Source: Terribacillus halophilus (GTDB lineage: Bacteria; Bacillota; Bacilli; Bacillales; Amphibacillaceae). From it: a stretch of 64,000 bases of DNA. Of this stretch, positions 22,959 to 32,576 are shown piece after piece. Below the pieces are notes generated by a model. That model made no database searches. It was not told the DNA's origin and saw only the letters and a program-made list of their open reading frames with translations. The first letter of the stretch is position 1; each line of letters starts with the position of its first letter. Where the stretch lies: positions 186,001 through 250,000 of the forward strand of contig NZ_FMZB01000002.1 of NCBI RefSeq assembly GCF_900101385.1. Direction: 5' to 3'. Both the position numbers and the translations under genes were made by a program.

Positions 22959-23640
22959 TCTTTACCGCCTTATTTATGACTAAGTAAGCTATGATAAATC
23001 CGATAATGCCAAGCACAATTGGTATCGCAGTGTAAGAGAACAAGTTCATCATTCCATTGTTGACCGAAGATGATAAGACAGAAACAATCAGAATGGAAGA
23101 GGTGATTGTGGCGGGTACGGAATACTTCCTCATCCCGAAGACTAATGGAATAAGAGACATCCCTGCCACAGCAATCCCAGTGACGAACAAATGCATCATG
23201 TTTTCCCGTAAAATATCTATCGGGAAAGAAAACCACAATATGCCAAATGCGTTATTCAGCACGCTGAATATGGCGGTCAGCACGCTTATTGACACAAGAA
23301 ACATTACGAAGGTCAACAAGCTTATGACAAGGACTTTAGCTAACAGCAGCTTCTTCCGGCTAACAGGTGTGGTGAACAGGACTGTGATCGTTTTGCTTTT
23401 GAATTCCTCAATGACCATGTTTGATAACAAAACCGAGGCATAAATAACAAATGCGGCTACAACGAGCGTCTTGATCAATATCATGATTTGTTCCGCATTG
23501 TTAAAATCCTCAGCAGTTATTTCCGGATCAACTCCGAGCAATAACAGAATGCCGAGAATTCCAGCATTAATAGAGAGGAAGCACACAGCAATCGTATGGA
23601 AGTTCATCCTCTTCATCTCCAGCTTCATCAGATTAAGCAT
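22948..23640 (-). CDS. ABC-2 type exporter permease
   Basis: 230 aa from the ATG at 23640 (AGGGAG upstream); the open frame runs further to 23778, but that part lies in the ATPase gene. Six transmembrane helices; the loop EEFKSKTITVLFTTPVSRKK is typical of BcrB/LanE-like permeases of lantibiotic and bacitracin immunity exporters. Overlaps the ATPase gene by 8 bases. With the ATPase and the upstream two-component system it forms a cell-envelope peptide-stress module; the actual substrate is unknown. Confidence 0.8.
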   Translation of the reverse strand: MLNLMKLEMKRMNFHTIAVCFLSINAGILGILLLLGVDPEITAEDFNNAEQIMILIKTLVVAAFVIYASVLLSNMVIEEFKSKTITVLFTTPVSRKKLLLAKVLVISLLTFVMFLVSISVLTAIFSVLNNAFGILWFSFPIDILRENMMHLFVTGIAVAGMSLIPLVFGMRKYSVPATITSSILIVSVLSSSVNNGMMNLFSYTAIPIVLGIIGFIIAYLVINKAVKNDF

Positions 23641-24556
23641 GTTTTTTGCTCCCTTCCATCCGCTGTAGGAAATAACTTTCCAGTGACAGGTTTTTATTGT
23701 TGATTCTCCCGATTTCCACTCCATTGCGCACCATGGCTTGTATAATATCATTCTGGGAAATTGCGGGATCATAGACATTGATCAGACCTTCTTCTTTCAC
23801 TAAGAAGTTGGTCGCTTGCAGTTCGTGCTCCAATACATAGGCCGCTTTCGGATAATCGGATACCGAAAGTTCGATATGCTCCGTGTTATTACCGCGGATT
23901 TCTGCCATGGAAGTTTCTTCGATCAACTTGCCTTCACGGATAATCCCGATTGTATCGGCAATTTGCTCGATTTCTCCAAGAATGTGACTGGAAATCAGCA
24001 GCGTGATGCCGTACTGTCTGCTGAGCTTGTAAAATAAATCCCGCAGCTCCTGCATACCGATTGGATCCAAGCCATTCACCGGCTCATCCAGGATCAAGAG
24101 TTCCGGCTTCGTCACGATGGCTCTGGCTATTCCCAATCTTTGTTTCATACCAAGCGAAAATTCCCGGACAGGTATGTCATCTACAACCCTCAAGTTCACT
24201 AACTCCAGCGCTTCAGGAATCGCATCTTTCTTGTAGTAACCCATATATTCGCAATAGATTTCCAGGTTCTTTCTGGCCGATAGCTTATCATAAAGAATCG
24301 GATATTCGATGATGCAGCCTATCCGTTTGAGAATGTCATGGGAATTGGCTTGCAGCCTCGTCCCCAGCACCTCTATTTCCCCGCTTGTTGGTTTGGTGAG
24401 GTTGGTCATCATTTTCATGATCGTCGTTTTCCCAGCACCATTCGGACCGAGAAATCCATAAATCTCACCCCGTCTTACATTCATATTGACGCCCGAAACT
24501 ACTTCCTTACCCCGATATCCCTTCGTCAGCTGATGCGTTCTGATTGCATATGTCAT
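23633..24556 (-). CDS. ABC transporter ATP-binding protein (BcrA-like)
   Basis: 307 aa. Walker A GPNGAGKTT at 37-45, signature FSLGMKQRLGIA near 134-145, Walker B LLILDEPVNGLD, and the H-loop in LLISSHILGEIEQ. The C-terminal ~80 residues are the extra domain common in BcrA/NatA-type exporters. Pairs with the permease at 22948-23640. It lies 59 bases downstream of the kinase gene, so the four genes probably form one transcript. Confidence 0.9.
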   Translation of the reverse strand: MTYAIRTHQLTKGYRGKEVVSGVNMNVRRGEIYGFLGPNGAGKTTIMKMMTNLTKPTSGEIEVLGTRLQANSHDILKRIGCIIEYPILYDKLSARKNLEIYCEYMGYYKKDAIPEALELVNLRVVDDIPVREFSLGMKQRLGIARAIVTKPELLILDEPVNGLDPIGMQELRDLFYKLSRQYGITLLISSHILGEIEQIADTIGIIREGKLIEETSMAEIRGNNTEHIELSVSDYPKAAYVLEHELQATNFLVKEEGLINVYDPAISQNDIIQAMVRNGVEIGRINNKNLSLESYFLQRMEGSKKHA

Positions 24557-24615
24557 ACGCTAACCCCTTTTTTCGTTGATTTCCTTCACTTTACTAAAGG
24601 AAACTGTCATTCCGC

Positions 24616-25590
24616 TTACGGAATCCTTACGACTTTCTTAAGTTTGGCGTAATTGTCTATTTTAGGTTTCGGGAATGTAAGTGTAAAAGTTGTTTTCGTA
24701 TACGGAATACTGGTGAAGTGGATCTGCCCCTGCATTTGCTCTGTCAACCGCTTGGCAATCATCAAACCAAGACCACTGCCCTGTAACGAGGAGGTCCTGC
24801 TATCTTCTGCTGTATAAAGCCGCTCAAAGATCCGATCATTATCCGTCTCCTGTATGCCCTTTCCTTTATCCCACACCTCTATATAGACGTTTTCCTCATC
24901 CTGCCATAGGGTCATGCCAACTGTTTTGCCATCCTTTCCGTACCGTATTGCGTTCGACAGGAGATTCTCTAAAATCCGCGTAAGCGCAGCTGCATCTGCA
25001 TCCATATGTAGCGACACTTCCGGCAAATCAATATGAACAGCAAACCCTTTAGTTGTTAACGTATCATAATAGCCAAGTATCACTTTTCTGCATAACTCGT
25101 TCAGCTGGATCCGTTCCATCTCCAGCTGCCAATCCTCAGCTTCCAGCTTTGCCAAGTCGAAGAAGGTATTGATCAATCCCGCAACGTCCATCACCTTTAC
25201 TTGCACCTTTTTCAGAAGCAATTCTTTCTCTTCGTCACTAAACTGTTTGTCATGCTGAATCGTTTCTATATACCCAGAAATCACGGTGAGCGGTGTTTTC
25301 AAATCATGTGAAACATTTGAAAGCATCCGATTCGTGGATATACGGAGACGCGCTAAATCCGCCATTGATTCCTGATGATAATCCAGTAAACTATTAATCT
25401 CGTTTAGCAGATCACGCAGCTGCTGATCATCCGTCACTAGCAATAACCTTTCCGTGGAGTCTTCTGCAGTGATAGCATTGAGTTTCTCGGTCATATACTG
25501 AAGATGACGGTTCATCTTCCTCTTCGCACGAAAATACAGCAACAGCAAAATGCTTACGCACATTATCAAAGAAGCTACCAGATAAATCAT
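24616..25590 (-). CDS. Sensor histidine kinase of the exporter module
   Basis: 324 aa. A single N-terminal transmembrane helix (about 2-20), no real extracellular domain, then DHp with His95 in NVSHDLKTPLT, N-box LENLLSNAIRYG, G1 VWDKGKGI and G2 GSGLGLMIAKRL. Kinases of this short-input type often sense through the partner transporter. Overlaps the regulator gene by 4 bases (ATGA). Same-strand order regulator, kinase, ATPase, permease. Confidence 0.9.
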   Translation of the reverse strand: MIYLVASLIMCVSILLLLYFRAKRKMNRHLQYMTEKLNAITAEDSTERLLLVTDDQQLRDLLNEINSLLDYHQESMADLARLRISTNRMLSNVSHDLKTPLTVISGYIETIQHDKQFSDEEKELLLKKVQVKVMDVAGLINTFFDLAKLEAEDWQLEMERIQLNELCRKVILGYYDTLTTKGFAVHIDLPEVSLHMDADAAALTRILENLLSNAIRYGKDGKTVGMTLWQDEENVYIEVWDKGKGIQETDNDRIFERLYTAEDSRTSSLQGSGLGLMIAKRLTEQMQGQIHFTSIPYTKTTFTLTFPKPKIDNYAKLKKVVRIP

Positions 25591-26285
25591 GTGTGCATCT
25601 CCATCTTATAGCCAATTCCCCATACCGTTTTTATATACATAGGGGCTGACGCATCATCCTCAATTTTCCCCCGCAGCCTGCGGATATGGACATTGATGAC
25701 ATTATCATCCCCGTAATACGCTTCCTTCCACACGCTTTCAAATAACTGTCCCTTTGTGAATACTTGATTCGGACTTGTTGCAAGCAAACGCAGAATCTGG
25801 AATTCCTTGGCCGTCAGGTTGATCTTTTCCCCTCTTTTGCTGACAGAGAAGTTATTTAAATCAATAATCAAATCTCGCACCTGAACCAGCTGCTCTTTCT
25901 CTTCAACCGGCAGACTATACTGTTTCGACCTGCGCAGTACCGCTTTTACTCTTGCAGTCAGTTCAATAAGCGAAAATGGCTTCCCTATGTAATCATCCGC
26001 TCCAAACCCAAGCCCCAGTGCCTTATCCACATCACTATCCTTTGCCGACATGATCAGAATCGGCAGCATGCTCTTTCGCCTGATCAGCTGCAGCATATCC
26101 AGCCCATTTACAGAAGGCAGCATCAAGTCAAGAATGATCAGATCCACGCTCTTTCGCGCAAACAAATCCAACGCCGCTTGCCCATCAAATACAGAAAAAA
26201 CTTCATAGCCTTCCTTCTTCAAATGATCGGATACCATCTCATTGATTTGTGCATCATCTTCGACCAGCATGATGGATTCATTCAT
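25587..26285 (-). CDS. OmpR-family response regulator
   Basis: 232 aa. Receiver domain with acidic pocket EDD at 9-11, phospho-acceptor Asp53 (LIILDLMLP), Lys in GADDYIGKPFS; winged-helix C-terminus (INLTAKEFQILRLLATSPNQ, then GDDNVINVHIRRLRGKIEDD). Likely activates the downstream exporter genes and itself. No convincing direct-repeat operator was seen in the 90 bases upstream. Confidence 0.92.
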   Translation of the reverse strand: MNESIMLVEDDAQINEMVSDHLKKEGYEVFSVFDGQAALDLFARKSVDLIILDLMLPSVNGLDMLQLIRRKSMLPILIMSAKDSDVDKALGLGFGADDYIGKPFSLIELTARVKAVLRRSKQYSLPVEEKEQLVQVRDLIIDLNNFSVSKRGEKINLTAKEFQILRLLATSPNQVFTKGQLFESVWKEAYYGDDNVINVHIRRLRGKIEDDASAPMYIKTVWGIGYKMEMHT

Positions 26286-26480
26286 TTTTCAACCTCCACT
26301 TCCCAAACATTGACACATGTATATACCTACAGTATACGGGAAAATCAAATTGGTTTTGTTTATTTCCAATAAAACCTCCTCCTTTCACAGGGGCTCTTTT
26401 AAGGGAACGCAAAGATTTCTATACTCTGCCAAAGGAGCTGCCAGCTGCATGAATTAAAGTAAGAAAAGGTCGGCTGAAGG

Positions 26481-26507
26481 AAGCTCATCAGTTAATGATG
26501 AGCTTTT
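26481..26507. terminator. Hairpin without an assigned gene
   Basis: Perfect 10-bp stem AAGCTCATCA/TGATGAGCTT followed by TT. It is 110 bases upstream of the Phr-like peptide. No ORF on either strand clearly ends here, so it may close a small RNA or a decayed gene between 26290 and 26480. Confidence 0.55.
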
Positions 26508-26616
26508 ACTATGTATTGATTTAATCGCCCTTTCAAGATAAGCCATATTTAATAGAAATCTGCTCAATCAGAGAAAGCACTGCAGAACTTAGTTCTCTTA
26601 TAAGGAAGGAATAAAT

Positions 26617-26754
26617 TTGAGAAAAAATACTTTTAGCATGATATTAGCTGTCACTATTCTTGTAAGCTGTATTATCGGTGTATCCAACAGTAGCTTGATT
26701 GCAGAGAAAAAAGGAGATCCAGGTGGCGCATCGACTCGGCTGGAATGGCTATAA
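26617..26754 (+). CDS. Orphan Phr-like signal pre-peptide
   Basis: 45 aa, TTG start with AAGGAAGGA six bases upstream. A basic start (MRKN), a hydrophobic export segment (FSMILAVTILVSCIIGVS), then a short hydrophilic tail with AEKKGDPGGAS and the C-terminus TRLEWL. This is the design of Phr/RRNPP pheromone precursors, where the last 5-10 residues are cut and re-imported. The KKGDxG core is shared with the peptides at 43133-43276 and 50685-50825, both of which sit behind rap-like genes. No rap gene is adjacent here. Followed at once by a terminator. Confidence 0.7.
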   Translation: MRKNTFSMILAVTILVSCIIGVSNSSLIAEKKGDPGGASTRLEWL

Positions 26755-26783
26755 AAAGAAGACCTGCCAAGGGTCTTCTTTTT
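26753..26783. terminator. Terminator of the Phr-like gene
   Basis: AAAAAGAAGACC/GGTCTTCTTTTT stem overlapping the stop codon; works in both directions. Confidence 0.8.
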
Positions 26784-27029
26784 ATGTCCCATCACGTTCT
26801 GTGTTCGCCCATATATTATCCATGTTCACTGTATGACATGCCGAATACAGACAAGATGAATCTGCATACCTTAATGAGGAAAGTAAATTAAACCTGTTAT
26901 TATTTAACATAAACCTGCATGACTCAAACAAATAGCATGTGCGGATTCCCCAACAGAGTTGCAGTGCAGCGATTAAGGTTATTGAATTCCGCTTCAGCAA
27001 TTGCTATATTAAATTATAAATACGCAATC

Positions 27030-27257
27030 GATGATGTGATCAAGTAGATAAGAATCGTGAAACAGAAAATATAGCCTTGGCTGAGAGCTATATCACCCCT
27101 TCTTATTGAAACCTGCCACGGAGATGTTAGGCAAACCTAACCGAGTCGTTTCGTTACAAACGCGATGAGGGCTTAATTCATGATTAAGCCGAATGAAGGT
27201 GGTACCACGTCTATCAAGCATAAAGACGTCCTTTTCGGACGCTTTATGCTTTTTTAT
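27030..27257 (+). promoter_or_regulatory. T-box leader of proS
   Basis: Contains the T-box core GAAGGTGGTACCACG at 27195-27209 and ends in an intrinsic terminator, GCATAAAG-CGTCC / GGACG-CTTTATGC plus TTTTTT (27218-27255). The T-box can pair into the competing antiterminator. Uncharged tRNA binding should promote read-through into proS; a proline specifier is expected, but I did not place it with certainty. Confidence 0.9.
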
Positions 27258-27278
27258 ATTATTTAGGAGGAAACAACA

Positions 27279-28715
27279 ATGTCTCAGAATACAAATGATT
27301 TTACCAAGTGGTATATCGATACCATTCAAAAAGCTGATCTGGTTGATTATACGCCAGTTCGCGGAAGTATTGCTTTCAAGCCTGATGGCTATGAAATCTG
27401 GGAGCATATTAAAGAAGAGATGGATAAGCGTTTCAAGGAAACCGGACACCGTAATGCCTACTTCCCTATGCTGATTCCGGAATCATTCTTCCAAAAGGAA
27501 AAGGATCATATCGAAGGCTTCTCGCCGGAACTTCCTTGGGTGACAGAAGCTGCCGGAGAGAAACTGGAAGAACGATTAGCGCTGCGTCCGACATCAGAGA
27601 CGATGATTGGTCATTTGTACTCCAACTGGATCAAGAGCTATCGAGATCTTCCCGTATTGATCAATCAGTGGGCGAATGTTTTCCGCTGGGAAAAGAAAAC
27701 TCTCCCATTCATCCGTACTTCTGAGTTCCTCTGGCAGGAAGGTCATACTGCTCATGTGGATGAAGAGGATGCGCGCAAGGAAACGATGCAAATGCTGAAT
27801 ATATACAAGGAAGTCGTGGAGGATTTGCTTGCGATTCCAGTTTATGACGGCCAAAAGACACCTTCCGAACGCTTTGCCGGTGCGGTTGATACATTTTCCA
27901 TTGAGGCGATGATGAAGGATGGCAAAGCCGTCCAAGCAGGTACTTCCCACTACATGGGTACGAAATTCGCCGAAGCATTCGATATCAAGTATCTGAACAA
28001 AGAAAACAAGCACACACATGTGCATACCACTTCATGGGGTACATCCACGCGTCTGATCGGTTCCGTGATCATGGTGCATGGTGATGAACAAGGACTCGTT
28101 TTACCGCCTAAGATAGCACCAACACAAGTCGTTTTGATTCCTGTTGGTCCATGGAAAAAGAACCCTGCCATCATCGAGAAATTGGACGAAATCTTTGCAG
28201 CCCTGAAAGCACAAGGCATCCGCGTTCGTCTCGACGATTCCGATCAATCACCAGGCTTTAAATTCAATGAATGGGAGCTAAAAGGCGTACCAGTGCGCAT
28301 TGAGCTTGGACCGCGTGACCTGGAAAACAACCAAGCGTTGATGAAAGCCCGTGATGCAGACGAAAAAGTATCCGTAGCTTTGGGAGCAATTGTAGAAAAC
28401 ATCCAAAAAGAATTGGGAACAATGCAAACACGCTTACTCGAAAAAGCAAAAGCCTTCCGTGCAGAGAACTCGCATACACATATCGATACAATGGAACAGC
28501 TGAAACAACATCTTGCCGAGTCGGAACAAAACGGCCAAATTTCTGGCTGGGTCCTGGCAGGCTGGTGCGGCGATGACGCTTGTGAAGAAGGCGTAAAAGA
28601 AGAAACGAAATTCACAACGCGAAATATCCCATTCAACCCGCCAACTGAAAAGCACACTTGCCTGCATTGCGGCAAAGAAGCAAAACATACCGTTTGGTTT
28701 GCCCGTGCTTATTGA
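27279..28715 (+). CDS. proS: Prolyl-tRNA synthetase (archaeal/eukaryotic-like short type)
   Basis: 478 aa, AGGAGG upstream. Charges tRNA-Pro with proline. Class II motifs: motif 2 region NVFRWEKKTLPFIRTSEFLW then QEGHTAHVDEEDA, motif 3 region GSVIMVHGDEQGLVLPP; anticodon-binding domain from about 285 (APTQVVLIPVG). The C-terminal zinc-like domain carries CGDDACEEG and CLHCGKE. The length and the absence of an inserted editing domain mark the ProS type 3 rather than the ~570-aa bacterial type. Controlled by the T-box leader upstream. Confidence 0.95.
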   Translation: MSQNTNDFTKWYIDTIQKADLVDYTPVRGSIAFKPDGYEIWEHIKEEMDKRFKETGHRNAYFPMLIPESFFQKEKDHIEGFSPELPWVTEAAGEKLEERLALRPTSETMIGHLYSNWIKSYRDLPVLINQWANVFRWEKKTLPFIRTSEFLWQEGHTAHVDEEDARKETMQMLNIYKEVVEDLLAIPVYDGQKTPSERFAGAVDTFSIEAMMKDGKAVQAGTSHYMGTKFAEAFDIKYLNKENKHTHVHTTSWGTSTRLIGSVIMVHGDEQGLVLPPKIAPTQVVLIPVGPWKKNPAIIEKLDEIFAALKAQGIRVRLDDSDQSPGFKFNEWELKGVPVRIELGPRDLENNQALMKARDADEKVSVALGAIVENIQKELGTMQTRLLEKAKAFRAENSHTHIDTMEQLKQHLAESEQNGQISGWVLAGWCGDDACEEGVKEETKFTTRNIPFNPPTEKHTCLHCGKEAKHTVWFARAY

Positions 28716-28727
28716 TTAAATACCAAG

Positions 28728-28760
28728 AAGGATTGATCCCAACCAGATCAATCCTTTTTT
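28728..28760 (+). terminator. Terminator after proS
   Basis: 11-bp stem AAGGATTGATC/GATCAATCCTT followed by TTTT. Confidence 0.85.
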
Positions 28761-28769
28761 CATTTCACC

Positions 28770-29918
28770 CTATAATAGCTGCCTAGTTTTAACAACTTTC
28801 ATTGTTGCCGCAATGTTTCTTGCCGTTCTTTCCATATACTCTGCAGCGTGTTCAAACGCATCTGGTAACGTCACCACACCCGGAACGATGCTGAAAAGCG
28901 CATCAATCCCGTGTTCATACACGACGTCGCTGTCGTCGGATAGGGAACCCGCGAGCCCGATTACCGGTACGTCATATTTTTTAGCTGCTTTTGCTACGCC
29001 GATTGGTGTCTTTCCGTAAATTGTTTGACTATCAATCCGCCCCTCACCCGTGATAACAAGATCCGCATCCTTGACTGCCTCGTCAAAATTCACCGCATCC
29101 AGGACGATATCAATCCCTCTTTTCAAATCTGCATCAAGAAAGGACAGCAAACTTGCCCCAAGGCCTCCAGCTGCCCCGACGCCTTCTATCTCCCGAAAAG
29201 ACCTCCCAAGCGCTTTTTCTGCGATGTCAGCAAAGTGGGACAGGTTCTTATCCAGCAATTCGACCATTTCCGGTGTGGCGCCCTTTTGAGGTCCGAAGAT
29301 CGCTGAAGCACCCCGAGGCCCCGTCAACGGATTATCCACATCACATGCCACTTCTATGTGGACATCTCTCAATCTGTCATCCAAATCAGCCAAATCGATT
29401 GCAGCCAGCTCAGAGAGTGCACCGCCGCCTTCATCGATTTCTCGTCCAGCTTCATCAAGCAGTCTTCCTCCGAGGGCCTGAATCATTCCGGCCCCGCCAT
29501 CATTTGTGGCACTGCCGCCGAGCCCGATGATAATATGATGCACACCAAGATCAAGAGCTGCGGATATCAATTCTCCAGTTCCTCTAGTAGAAGTGATCAA
29601 TGGGTTCCTGTTTTCCGTTGGTACAAGATGTAAACCTGATGCAGCCGCCATCTCAATGACGGCTGTTTTCCCACCCCCCATCAAACCAAAGAATGCTTTG
29701 ACTTGCTTACCCAAAGGACCAGTTACAAATCGTTCTTCGATTTTACCGTTGGTTGCGTCCACGAGTGACTGAACGGTTCCTTCCCCGCCGTCTGCCATTG
29801 GCATTTTCTTGTACTCAGCCTCTGGAAAGACCGATTTGAAACCTTTCTCCATGGCATCAGCAGCCGCCAGAGCTGATAAACTTTCTTTATAAGAGTCAGG
29901 GGCGATTACAATTTTCAT
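28770..29918 (-). CDS. glxK: Glycerate kinase
   Basis: 382 aa. Phosphorylates D-glycerate, feeding it to glycolysis. Recognised by the start MKIVIAPDSYKESLSALAAA, DGGEGT, GGSATNDGGAGMIQALGGRL, CDVDNPLTGPRGA, and VITGEGRIDSQTIYGKTPIG, all signature blocks of the GlxK/GarK type I family. Full length. It lies 24 bases downstream of the GntP-type permease gene and behind the CdaR regulator, making a glycerate uptake-and-use operon. Confidence 0.95.
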   Translation of the reverse strand: MKIVIAPDSYKESLSALAAADAMEKGFKSVFPEAEYKKMPMADGGEGTVQSLVDATNGKIEERFVTGPLGKQVKAFFGLMGGGKTAVIEMAAASGLHLVPTENRNPLITSTRGTGELISAALDLGVHHIIIGLGGSATNDGGAGMIQALGGRLLDEAGREIDEGGGALSELAAIDLADLDDRLRDVHIEVACDVDNPLTGPRGASAIFGPQKGATPEMVELLDKNLSHFADIAEKALGRSFREIEGVGAAGGLGASLLSFLDADLKRGIDIVLDAVNFDEAVKDADLVITGEGRIDSQTIYGKTPIGVAKAAKKYDVPVIGLAGSLSDDSDVVYEHGIDALFSIVPGVVTLPDAFEHAAEYMERTARNIAATMKVVKTRQLL

Positions 29919-29942
29919 CGTTATACATCCTCTCTATTAGTC

Positions 29943-31211
29943 TTAGCCAAAGAGCTTAAAGACACCGAATATAAGTGTTGAAATAATCGCAAGCGTCAGA
30001 CCCACCAAAGACTCGTAAGGCATCATCTTTAGACGTTCTTTGATGGCCATATTGACGCTGCCCGCCGTGGCGTGGAAGAAGCTTCCGTGCGGCAAGTGGT
30101 CCAGCACCGTTGCACCTGCATGAATCATGGCAGCCCCAGCTAATGCTGATACACCCAAATCTAAAATGGTACCGCTGAAAACGCTGCTTGCAACTGCCGT
30201 ACCAGCCGTTGTGGAAGCAGTTGCCGCTGACATGAAGATCCCGGATACAGGCGCCAGTACATAAGCTGGCAGACCTGTGGCATTTAACGCATTGATCAAG
30301 ACATCCTTCAATGCAGAGTTAGCAATGATCCCTGCCAATGTTCCAGTCCCCAGCAGCATGATGGCTACGCCAGACATCTTATTTAAACCAGAAATGGCAT
30401 ATTCATTGATCTTCCTCGTCTTTTTCATCGCAATGGCTCCGATGATGCCCCCAATCGGCAGCGCAACCATCGGATCAATGTTGATATCAAATAGAGGTCG
30501 TAAAGAGAGAAGAATGATGGTTACTAGCGGCGCAATCAATGCAGTTATGAATATTGGAAGCTTTGTGTTATCTGTCATTTCTACATCCTGGTTCGCTACC
30601 GCAGTACCCTTTTTAACAAGTCTTTTAGCCAAAAGATACGTAACAGCAACACCGAAAACAGCTGGGATGATTCCGGCAGCCATAACTGATGTAAGCGGAA
30701 CGCCAAATGCATCAGAAGCAGCAATCGCATTCGGATTAGGCGACATGATATTTCCCGCCTTGCCTCCCCCGATCATCGCCAAAAGAATGGCCGTTTTCGA
30801 TAGATTTGCTCGTTTGGCTATCGCTAAAGCGATTGGAGATACAGTGATGACAGCCACATCCACGAACACCCCGACCGTTGTCAGGATCATCGTAGCAATG
30901 GTTAATGCCAGCAGGGCACGTGTTTCCCCGATTTTTTTGACAATCGTTTCCGCAATCGAGGAAGCCGCCCCAGATTCAATCAAGACACCTGCCAGGATAC
31001 CCGCAGCCAAAATTCGTAATACCGCCGGAATGATGTCTTGGGCTCCTTCCATCATCAACGCCACAGTATCTGTAATATTCACACCGCCAATCAATCCACC
31101 GATCAAGGCTCCGGCAACCATGCCATAAGCTGGCGGCACTTTGTTCAAGATAAGTACAATTGCTATGACTAAGGCACATATCGCCCCTAAAGCGCTTACA
31201 GTTACATCCAT
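29943..31211 (-). CDS. GntP-family permease (probable glycerate/gluconate symporter)
   Basis: 422 aa with about 12 transmembrane helices. GGGKAGNIMSPNPNAIAAS and AATASTTAGTAVASS are the conserved substrate-site loops of the GntP/Gnt symporter family. Because it is directly followed by glycerate kinase and preceded by a CdaR regulator, the likely substrate is glycerate. ATG start with a GGAGGGAA ribosome site. Confidence 0.88.
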   Translation of the reverse strand: MDVTVSALGAICALVIAIVLILNKVPPAYGMVAGALIGGLIGGVNITDTVALMMEGAQDIIPAVLRILAAGILAGVLIESGAASSIAETIVKKIGETRALLALTIATMILTTVGVFVDVAVITVSPIALAIAKRANLSKTAILLAMIGGGKAGNIMSPNPNAIAASDAFGVPLTSVMAAGIIPAVFGVAVTYLLAKRLVKKGTAVANQDVEMTDNTKLPIFITALIAPLVTIILLSLRPLFDINIDPMVALPIGGIIGAIAMKKTRKINEYAISGLNKMSGVAIMLLGTGTLAGIIANSALKDVLINALNATGLPAYVLAPVSGIFMSAATASTTAGTAVASSVFSGTILDLGVSALAGAAMIHAGATVLDHLPHGSFFHATAGSVNMAIKERLKMMPYESLVGLTLAIISTLIFGVFKLFG

Positions 31212-31249
31212 GCTGTTCCCTCCACACTATGTAATCTTTATACTTGTTA

Positions 31250-31264
31250 TTGTAAGCGTTTTCC
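31250..31264. promoter_or_regulatory. cre-like site (CcpA)
   Basis: TTGTAAGCGTTTTCC matches the cre consensus at all but the last position. It lies about 40 bases upstream of the permease start, between it and the regulator gene, so glucose repression of the glycerate operon is likely. Confidence 0.6.
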
Positions 31265-31335
31265 TAGCTGGTTACATTGTGAAAAGAGATGAAATAATCG
31301 TGGGGAATATTTATCATAGTTGTGCATTTGCACAA

Positions 31336-32442
31336 TTAGCTAATATCATGCAGCAGATTTGCCATATATAGTTCCATTAAGTCCTTTGCGTTCCGCGGAT
31401 CCTTGCCCGTCAGTTCGGTAATCTTATCAAGGCGGTACCTCAGCGTATTCCGGTGAATGAATAAGCTTTCTGCAATTTTGTTTAATTCTCCACCCTCATT
31501 TATATATGCTTCCAAGGTATGGATCATTTCACCCTTCTTCCCTTGATCCAAGAGTCTATCATAAAAAGAAAAGGCGGTCTTATCCACGTTCTGGATCACT
31601 TTCGACAGCATTATTTCCAATTGATATGTTTCGTATAGGAAAAAGCTTGTGCCAGGATGTAACTTACGACCTATCATCATCGCTCTTTTCGCCCGATAAA
31701 AAGAGGCCTTTAACTGATTTAATTGTGTTGCTATACTACCACTTCCAATAAGGGCTTTACCGGTTGAAATCTTTTGCAATCGCTCTAAAAAAAGAGTTAT
31801 TTCTTTTTTGTTCTCACAAACTTTCAATATGACAATCTCATCATTATAAGTAACACCAATCAAATCATTTTTACTCATCTCGGATTGAACCGCTCTCATC
31901 AGCTTTTGCGCTGTAACCTGTGCATCGTCCGTTATTTCCATCACGATAGCAGCTCTGGACTGTTCTAAACCTATCCCAATAAAGCCAGCACGCTGCTTTA
32001 AGGCTTCTTCATTCAAATCGCCTTCTAAGATAAGCTGATTCACAATCTCATTCTGGAGTCTTTGCTTCCATTGCACCCGCTCCAGCAAAAATGACTGCTC
32101 CAGTACTAATTCTGCCGCCATTTTCACAAGCTGGGCATAATTTCGGATTTGCTTGGGCTCACCTGTAATACCGATAACGCCGACGACTTGATCATTAAAG
32201 AGTATCGGTAAATTTATGCCCGGCCTTGATCCTTTCATACCCACGGCACTGGTATCATCTATTTCAATACTTTCGCCTTTTTCAAGGACAAGAAGAGCCC
32301 CATCGTGAAGCTGGTTAATCCTCTCGCTTTCTCCGGAACCTATGATTACCCCTGCCTCATTCATCACATTTATATTTTGATTCAATATCTTCATTGTACG
32401 CTCCACAATTTCCTGAGCCAGTTCATACGTCAAGAATTGCAT
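31336..32442 (-). CDS. CdaR-type sugar-diacid/glycerate regulator
   Basis: 368 aa. N-terminal diacid-recognition domain (AQEIVERTMKILNQNINVMN; GSRPGINLPILFNDQVVGVI), a middle GGDEF-like region, and a PucR-type HTH at the C-terminus (EGGELNKIAESLFIHRNTLR, YRLDKITELTGKDPRN). Such proteins activate glycerate/glucarate genes in response to the substrate. Same strand, 125 bases upstream of the permease; divergent from the sigma-factor operon. Confidence 0.9.
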   Translation of the reverse strand: MQFLTYELAQEIVERTMKILNQNINVMNEAGVIIGSGESERINQLHDGALLVLEKGESIEIDDTSAVGMKGSRPGINLPILFNDQVVGVIGITGEPKQIRNYAQLVKMAAELVLEQSFLLERVQWKQRLQNEIVNQLILEGDLNEEALKQRAGFIGIGLEQSRAAIVMEITDDAQVTAQKLMRAVQSEMSKNDLIGVTYNDEIVILKVCENKKEITLFLERLQKISTGKALIGSGSIATQLNQLKASFYRAKRAMMIGRKLHPGTSFFLYETYQLEIMLSKVIQNVDKTAFSFYDRLLDQGKKGEMIHTLEAYINEGGELNKIAESLFIHRNTLRYRLDKITELTGKDPRNAKDLMELYMANLLHDIS

Positions 32443-32524
32443 ATTTTTTTACCTGCCTTTCCGTTCATTCATTTAGAATCTATCATAGTAAGGAATGGAA
32501 AAATAATATTTACCAATATCTTGT

Positions 32525-32555
32525 TGAAACTTTTTCAATACATAACTGCTCTAAC
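32525..32555 (+). promoter_or_regulatory. Possible ECF-type autoregulated promoter
   Basis: TGAAAC (32525-32530) with TTTTTC after it and GCTCTAA about 16 bases further resembles ECF sigma promoters (AAC-type -35, CGTC-like -10). It is 20-50 bases upstream of the sigma factor start, fitting autoregulation. Not a perfect match. Confidence 0.4.
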
Positions 32556-32576
32556 AAAGGGAAAGGAGGTTTTCGC

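Noticed and set aside
30277-31128. 283-codon plus-strand frame
   Set aside because: Antisense shadow of the GntP permease; the permease frame has clear family motifs and a ribosome site.
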